Assembly (NCBI GenBank): GCA_030694835.1
Contig: JAUYUF010000163.1
Span: 1-6,050 of the forward strand
DNA: 6,050 nt
Direction: 5' to 3'
Origin: Flavobacteriaceae bacterium
Lineage (GTDB): Bacteria > Bacteroidota > Bacteroidia > Flavobacteriales > Flavobacteriaceae
Below are positions 5,799 to 6,050 of the stretch, in pieces; the first letter of the stretch is position 1; each line of letters begins with the position of its first letter. The position numbers and the translations under genes are program-made. The notes below the pieces were generated by a model that saw only the letters and a program-made list of their open reading frames with translations, ran no database searches and was not told the DNA's origin.

Positions 5799-6050
5799 TT
5801 AATGCTTATAAATTCTTGTAACTTTTTCTACGCCTTCAATTCGTTTAATACTATCTATAAGTTTTGTTAATTGTGTTTTGTTTTTAACTTTTACCGTAAC
5901 ATTTCCTTCAAAAACACCCGAATGACCTTCGATATTAATACTTTGAATATTTACATTCATATTATTTGAAATAATTCTAGTTATATTATTTACCATTCCA
6001 ACATTGTCATTTCCAAATATTTTTAAAATAGCAACAAACTCTTCTTGAGT
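5799..6050 (-). CDS. rsh: RelA/SpoT (p)ppGpp synthetase/hydrolase, C-terminal ACT domain (5' part outside the window)
   Basis: The frame runs in from the right edge, so only the last 83 residues are seen. The ATG at 5996 is an internal methionine ('NVGMVNNIT'), not the start, because the frame stays open to base 6050. The segment is an ACT regulatory domain: the strand 'FVAILKIFGNDNVG', the helix 'MVNNITRIISN', the strands 'VNIQSINIEGHSGVFEGNVTV', then a helix and 'IEGVEKVTRI'. The glycine-containing turn after the first strand and the 'GVFEGNVTV' strand match the C-terminus of long RelA/SpoT proteins of Bacteroidetes. In these enzymes the ACT domain takes part in regulating (p)ppGpp synthesis and hydrolysis. 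The catalytic HD and synthetase domains would be beyond the window, so whether it is bifunctional cannot be verified. No clear terminator separates it from the Fur-family gene 76 bases downstream. Confidence 0.87.
   Translation of the reverse strand, partial: TQEEFVAILKIFGNDNVGMVNNITRIISNNMNVNIQSINIEGHSGVFEGNVTVKVKNKTQLTKLIDSIKRIEGVEKVTRIYKH

Noticed and set aside
5799..5996. ATG at 5996 as the start of a free-standing 65-residue ACT protein
   Set aside because: The frame is open through to the window edge and the added 18 residues complete the first ACT strand, so this is the end of a larger RelA/SpoT protein.

Overview
The window comes from the chromosome of an AT-rich member of the Bacteroidetes, most likely Flavobacteriaceae. 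The support is the low GC content, the absence of Shine-Dalgarno sequences before starts, the mitochondrial-type aconitase end, the OstA-like protein with its '...SFGQ' signal peptide, and a Fur-family protein lacking the usual CxxC pair. No mobile element, CRISPR array, tRNA or rRNA is visible. Most of the window is housekeeping DNA.

Layout. Positions 1-288 (+) are the 3' end of an aconitase gene, followed by a hairpin terminator. Positions 348-896 (+) encode a membrane-anchored TlpA/ResA-like thioredoxin-fold protein, closed by a hairpin that can terminate in both directions. Positions 897-1223 hold no intact conserved gene. They contain a possible small minus-strand peptide gene that appears to need a frame change, two copies of an 11-bp repeat, and a 7-bp inverted repeat. 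From 1224 to the end everything is on the minus strand. In transcription order it is the RelA/SpoT C-terminus (cut by the window end), a Fur-family regulator, adenylosuccinate synthetase (purA) with a strong terminator, then an OstA/LptA-like periplasmic protein whose stop overlaps the start of a class-III aminotransferase.

How the genes relate. The stringent-response enzyme, Fur-family regulator and purA lie close together in one direction. Since (p)ppGpp is known to inhibit PurA in other bacteria, the grouping makes metabolic sense, but co-transcription is an inference from spacing. The OstA-like/aminotransferase pair is a tight ATGA-coupled unit with no obvious functional link. The aconitase and TlpA-like genes are separated by a terminator and are probably independent.

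The most interesting spot is the candidate small peptide gene at 938-1097. No other feature suggests a new system.
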